Shown one piece after another: positions 12,456 to 12,791 of a stretch of 12,791 nucleotides of DNA (position 1 is the first letter of the stretch; each line of letters starts with the position of its first letter). The position numbers and the translations under genes are program-made. Below the pieces are notes generated by a model. The model had not been told where the DNA came from. It did no database searches and saw only the letters and a program-made list of their open reading frames with translations. The stretch comes from Anaerolineae bacterium (GTDB lineage Bacteria; Chloroflexota; Anaerolineae; Anaerolineales; Villigracilaceae): the NCBI GenBank assembly GCA_003141915.1, contig PLNY01000434.1, positions 493 through 13,283 of the forward strand, written 5' to 3'.

Positions 12456-12456
12456 T
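12432..12456 (-). repeat. Two-copy short direct repeat, 14-base period
   Basis: On the plus strand CATTCGCTATT (12432-12442) recurs as CATTCACTATT (12446-12456), 10 of 11 identical. One copy overlaps the hairpin arm and the other reaches the last base of the rpsJ stop codon. With two copies only, slippage or chance cannot be told apart. Confidence 0.45.
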
Positions 12457-12764
12457 TATATCTTAATTTCAATATCCACACCCGCAGGCAGATTAAGTCG
12501 CATTAACATATCAATCGTCTTGGAGTCTGGATCCAAAACATCAATCAATCGATTATGTGTCCTGATTTCAAAATGCTCGTGCGAGTCTTTATCTATAAAG
12601 GCCGAGCGACGTATTGTAAATCGTTCTATCTTGGTTGGCAAGGGTACGGGACCCACTACATGAGCGCCAGATCGTTCGGCAGTTTCGACAATCCGTTTGG
12701 CGGATTGGTCGAGAACACGATGATCGTAAGCTTTAAGACGGATGCGTATTTTTTGTTTAGCCAT
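12456..12764 (-). CDS. rpsJ: 30S ribosomal protein S10 (NusE)
   Basis: Small-subunit head protein that also acts in transcription antitermination as NusE, linking RNA polymerase to the leading ribosome through NusB/NusG. The 102 residues start MAKQKIRIRLKAYDHRVLDQ and contain KRIVETAERSGAHVVGPVPLPTKIERFTIRRSAFIDKDSHEHFEIRTHNRLIDVLDPDSKTIDMLMRLNLPAGVDIEIKI, a complete S10 including the Nus-interacting loop. The ATG is only 3 bp after the tuf stop (TAAAAAATG), and no good SD is seen (TGGA at best), so its ribosomes probably come from tuf by termination-reinitiation. Base use looks more AT-rich than its neighbours, including the final ATA codon. Confidence 0.98.
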   Translation of the reverse strand: MAKQKIRIRLKAYDHRVLDQSAKRIVETAERSGAHVVGPVPLPTKIERFTIRRSAFIDKDSHEHFEIRTHNRLIDVLDPDSKTIDMLMRLNLPAGVDIEIKI

Positions 12765-12767
12765 TTT

Positions 12768-12791
12768 TTATTCCAGAATTTTGGTAACGAC
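12768..12791 (-). CDS. tuf: Elongation factor Tu, last 7 residues and stop (5' part outside window)
   Basis: The minus strand from the window edge reads GTC GTT ACC AAA ATT CTG GAA TAA, i.e. VVTKILE then stop, in the position directly before rpsJ. This matches the conserved EF-Tu C-terminus (GAGVV.K.L.) as I know it from Thermus-like bacteria, and tuf-rpsJ is a well-known neighbour pair (str-S10 junction). Only seven residues are visible, so the call rests on the motif plus context. Its stop is 3 bp from the rpsJ start. Confidence 0.82.
   Translation of the reverse strand, partial: VVTKILE

Noticed and set aside
1..12791. CRISPR arrays, insertion sequences, tRNA or rRNA genes, phage or defence genes.
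   Set aside because: None seen: the genes are continuous ribosomal and housekeeping genes with no mobile-element ends, long repeats or RNA genes.

Overview
The window is one continuous, leftward-transcribed ribosomal-protein superoperon: the S10, spc and start of the alpha clusters fused together. All 26 genes I support are on the minus strand. In transcription order (right to left) they are the last codons of tuf, then rpsJ, rplC, rplD, rplW, rplB, rpsS, rplV, rpsC, rplP, rpmC, rpsQ (S10 cluster); rplN, rplX, rplE, rpsN, rpsH, rplF, rplR, rpsE, rpmD, rplO, secY (spc cluster); then adk, map, rpmJ and the first part of rpsM (alpha cluster), which runs off the left edge.

The source is a bacterium. 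S14 is the short zinc-binding form, L36 is the zinc-binding form, L24 has a C-terminal CxxC/CxxC ribbon, starts include TTG (adk) and GTG (rplF), and tuf sits 3 bases from rpsJ. Together with moderate GC and the general look of the proteins this suggests a deep-branching, Gram-positive-like lineage. Chloroflexota (Anaerolineae-like) is my best guess, but that is inference from memory, not a search.

Layout. 12768-12791 holds the end of EF-Tu. 12267-12455 is the only sizeable non-coding stretch (189 bp, between rpsJ and rplC); it has a hairpin and short direct repeats. From 12266 down to 466 the genes are packed with gaps of 0-29 bp or overlaps of 1, 4, 8 and 14 bp, most with clear Shine-Dalgarno (SD) sequences, several lying inside the last codons of the upstream gene. 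375-462 (88 bp) lies where infA (translation initiation factor IF-1) is often found; instead it holds a good sigma-70-type promoter for rpmJ-rpsM and onward.

Together the genes build both ribosomal subunits, including the L2/L3/L4/L22 core around the peptidyl-transferase centre and tunnel and the S3/S5/S8/S10/S14/S19 small-subunit set. They also supply the translocon channel for membrane insertion (SecY), the nucleotide balance enzyme (Adk) and the enzyme that trims initiator methionine (Map).

I do not see a previously undescribed system here. The points most worth a second look are the missing infA with a promoter in its place, a non-canonical adenylate kinase LID tetrad, a roughly 24-residue insertion in S3, C-terminal tails on S19 and S17, and the unusual rpsJ-rplC gap.
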